Shown here: positions 5,175-6,338 of the stretch, one piece after another
Layout of the letters: each line of letters starts with the position of its first letter
Numbering within the stretch: the first letter of the stretch is position 1
Assembly: GCA_003662305.1 (NCBI GenBank)
Contig: QMXU01000062.1
Span: forward strand, 1 to 6,338
DNA: 6,338 nt
Source of the DNA: Candidatus Hecatellales archaeon
GTDB taxonomy: Archaea > Thermoproteota > Bathyarchaeia > Hecatellales > Hecatellaceae
Direction of reading: 5' to 3'
Position numbers and translations under genes: made by a program
Notes under the pieces: generated by a model
What the model was told of the DNA's origin: nothing
What the model saw: only the letters and a program-made list of their open reading frames with translations
The model's database searches: none

Positions 5175-6338
5175 TTGAAAGCTGCCTTGATCGTGTTCGA
5201 CGGGGCCGCTGACAGGCCTCTGAAAAAGCTTAAGGGCAGAACGCCTCTGGAGGCTGCTTCAACACCTAACTTTGACAGGGCTGCCAGTATGGGGGTAAAT
5301 GGTATAGTAGATGTTCTGGCTCCAGGAGTTCCGCCTGGAAGCGACATCGCCCACCTCGCCCTCTTCGGCTACGACGCCCTCAAAGTCTACAGGGGCAGAG
5401 GAGCCCTTGAAGCCTTAGGAGCAGGATTCAAAGTTAAGCCTAGAGACGTGGCCTTCAGGGGAAACCTGGCAACCATGCGGGGGGAGCTGGTAGTCGACAG
5501 GAGGGCTGGACGTATCGACACTGCCACAGCGTCTGAAATCGTGAGAAGCCTGGGAAAGCTTTCCTCCAAGAAGCATCCTGAGGTTAAAGTTTTCCTTCTG
5601 CACACTACTGAGCACAGGCTGGCTTTGGTTCTCCGGGGGCCAGGTCTTTCACCCCACGTTTCCGACACCGACCCTGGCAAGGTAGGCCAGCCTCTTTTGA
5701 AGGCTAAACCCCTGACAGGTGAAGCCCTAAAAACGGCTGAAGTTGTCAACGAGGTTACAGCTGAAATCCGAAGGAAGCTTAAAGGACACCCGCTGAACAG
5801 GGAGAGAGCTAAAAGGAAGCTTCTCCCAGCTAACGCCGTGGTTTTCAGGGGTGCAGGAGTTCTGCCTGAAATAGAGAGCTTCACTGGAAGGTTCAAGGTT
5901 AAAGCCGCCTTTATAGCTGTGACCTCGCTTATCCGCGGCGTATGCCTGGCAGCTGGAATGAAGAATATACCGGTGAAAGGTGCCACTGGAACGACGAAAA
6001 CTAATCTTTACGGGAAGGCTGAAGGCCTGGTTAAGGCGTTGAAAACCTACGACTTCTGCTTCCTCCACGTGAAGGGCACCGACAACGCAAGCCACGACGG
6101 AAACCTCGAGGAGAAAATAGCCATGATTGAAAGATTGGACGAGATGATAGGATACCTTCTAGACAACCTCAACCTTGAAGAGACATACCTGGCCGTAACA
6201 GCTGACCATGCAACTCCTGTAACGGTTGGAAACCATACTGGAGACCCTGTCCCCCTCACAATTCTAGGTCCTGAAGTCTTAAGCGACGGGGTTAAAGCCT
6301 TCTCCGAAAGAAGCTGCGCTAGGGGAGGCCTCGGGAGA
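5175..6338 (+). CDS. apgM: Archaeal-type cofactor-independent phosphoglycerate mutase (3' end outside window)
   Basis: Interconverts 3- and 2-phosphoglycerate in glycolysis and gluconeogenesis without 2,3-bisphosphoglycerate. The frame runs 388 codons to the window edge with no stop; family members are about 400-430 residues, so only some 20-40 residues are missing. It belongs to the alkaline-phosphatase superfamily: metal-binding D9 in IVFDGAADRP, catalytic S56 in PGSDIAHLALFGYD, then the family hallmarks VYRGRGALEALGAGF (71-85), DVAFRGNLAT (91-100), SDTDP (163-167) and KGATGTT (268-274). The remaining metal ligands are D303 and H307 (GTDNASHDG), D344-H345 (TADHATP) and H354 (GNHTGDPVP). The last visible residues, FSERSCARGGLGR, match the usual near-end motif. 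The start is TTG with GAGG 8 bases upstream, giving the standard opening MKAALIVFDG; no ATG occurs before residue 39. It is divergent from proS. An active enzyme is expected, as every key residue is present. Confidence 0.96.
   Translation, partial: MKAALIVFDGAADRPLKKLKGRTPLEAASTPNFDRAASMGVNGIVDVLAPGVPPGSDIAHLALFGYDALKVYRGRGALEALGAGFKVKPRDVAFRGNLATMRGELVVDRRAGRIDTATASEIVRSLGKLSSKKHPEVKVFLLHTTEHRLALVLRGPGLSPHVSDTDPGKVGQPLLKAKPLTGEALKTAEVVNEVTAEIRRKLKGHPLNRERAKRKLLPANAVVFRGAGVLPEIESFTGRFKVKAAFIAVTSLIRGVCLAAGMKNIPVKGATGTTKTNLYGKAEGLVKALKTYDFCFLHVKGTDNASHDGNLEEKIAMIERLDEMIGYLLDNLNLEETYLAVTADHATPVTVGNHTGDPVPLTILGPEVLSDGVKAFSERSCARGGLGR

Noticed and set aside
5387..5986. 199-codon open frame on the minus strand
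   Set aside because: It is antisense to apgM, whose catalytic motifs run through the whole region. The antisense translation shows no family pattern.
1..6338. Mobile element, CRISPR array, tRNA or defence system
   Set aside because: I found no spaced direct repeats, transposase or integrase motifs, tRNA-like cloverleaf or nuclease/toxin signatures; nearly every base belongs to a housekeeping-type gene or a short promoter gap.

Overview
The window looks like part of an archaeal chromosome, most likely from the TACK/Asgard side (a Bathyarchaeia-like lineage is a guess). The reasons are an archaeal-type ThrRS with the archaeal N-terminal editing domain, a eukaryotic/archaeal-type ProRS without the bacterial insertion domain, an archaeal-type cofactor-independent phosphoglycerate mutase, a CDP-alcohol phosphotransferase of the archaetidylinositol-phosphate-synthase type, and ribosomal protein S26e. 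From established knowledge, S26e occurs in eukaryotes and TACK/Asgard archaea but is generally missing from Euryarchaeota. The DNA is tightly packed (no gene-free stretch exceeds about 75 bases) and about half G+C, except for the first 200 bases, which are only about 34% G+C.

Layout: (1) 2-202, plus strand, is the AT-rich 3' end of an unrecognised gene. (2) 199-2280, minus strand, is a two-gene unit: a small zinc-finger protein followed by thrS. (3) 2355-2954, plus strand, is a membrane CDP-alcohol phosphotransferase, divergent from the zinc-finger gene across a 74-base promoter gap. (4) 2847-5112, minus strand, is proS - rps26e - padR-like regulator; the 3' end of the regulator overlaps the 3' end of the lipid gene by 108 bases. 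(5) 5175-6338, plus strand, is apgM, divergent from proS and cut off by the window end just before its C-terminus.

Functionally this is mostly housekeeping: two class II aminoacyl-tRNA synthetases and a small-subunit ribosomal protein for translation, one polar-lipid headgroup enzyme, one glycolytic/gluconeogenic enzyme, one PadR-family regulator and one uncharacterised zinc protein whose position before thrS suggests a translation-related role.

I see no mobile element, CRISPR array, defence island, tRNA or rRNA gene. The points most worth a second look are the uncharacterised zinc protein, near-universal TTG start codons with Shine-Dalgarno motifs (rps26e being the ATG, SD-poor exception), the long convergent overlap between the lipid gene and the regulator, the foreign-looking AT-rich gene end, and a marked lack of GATC alongside an excess of AAGCTT and AGGCCT.
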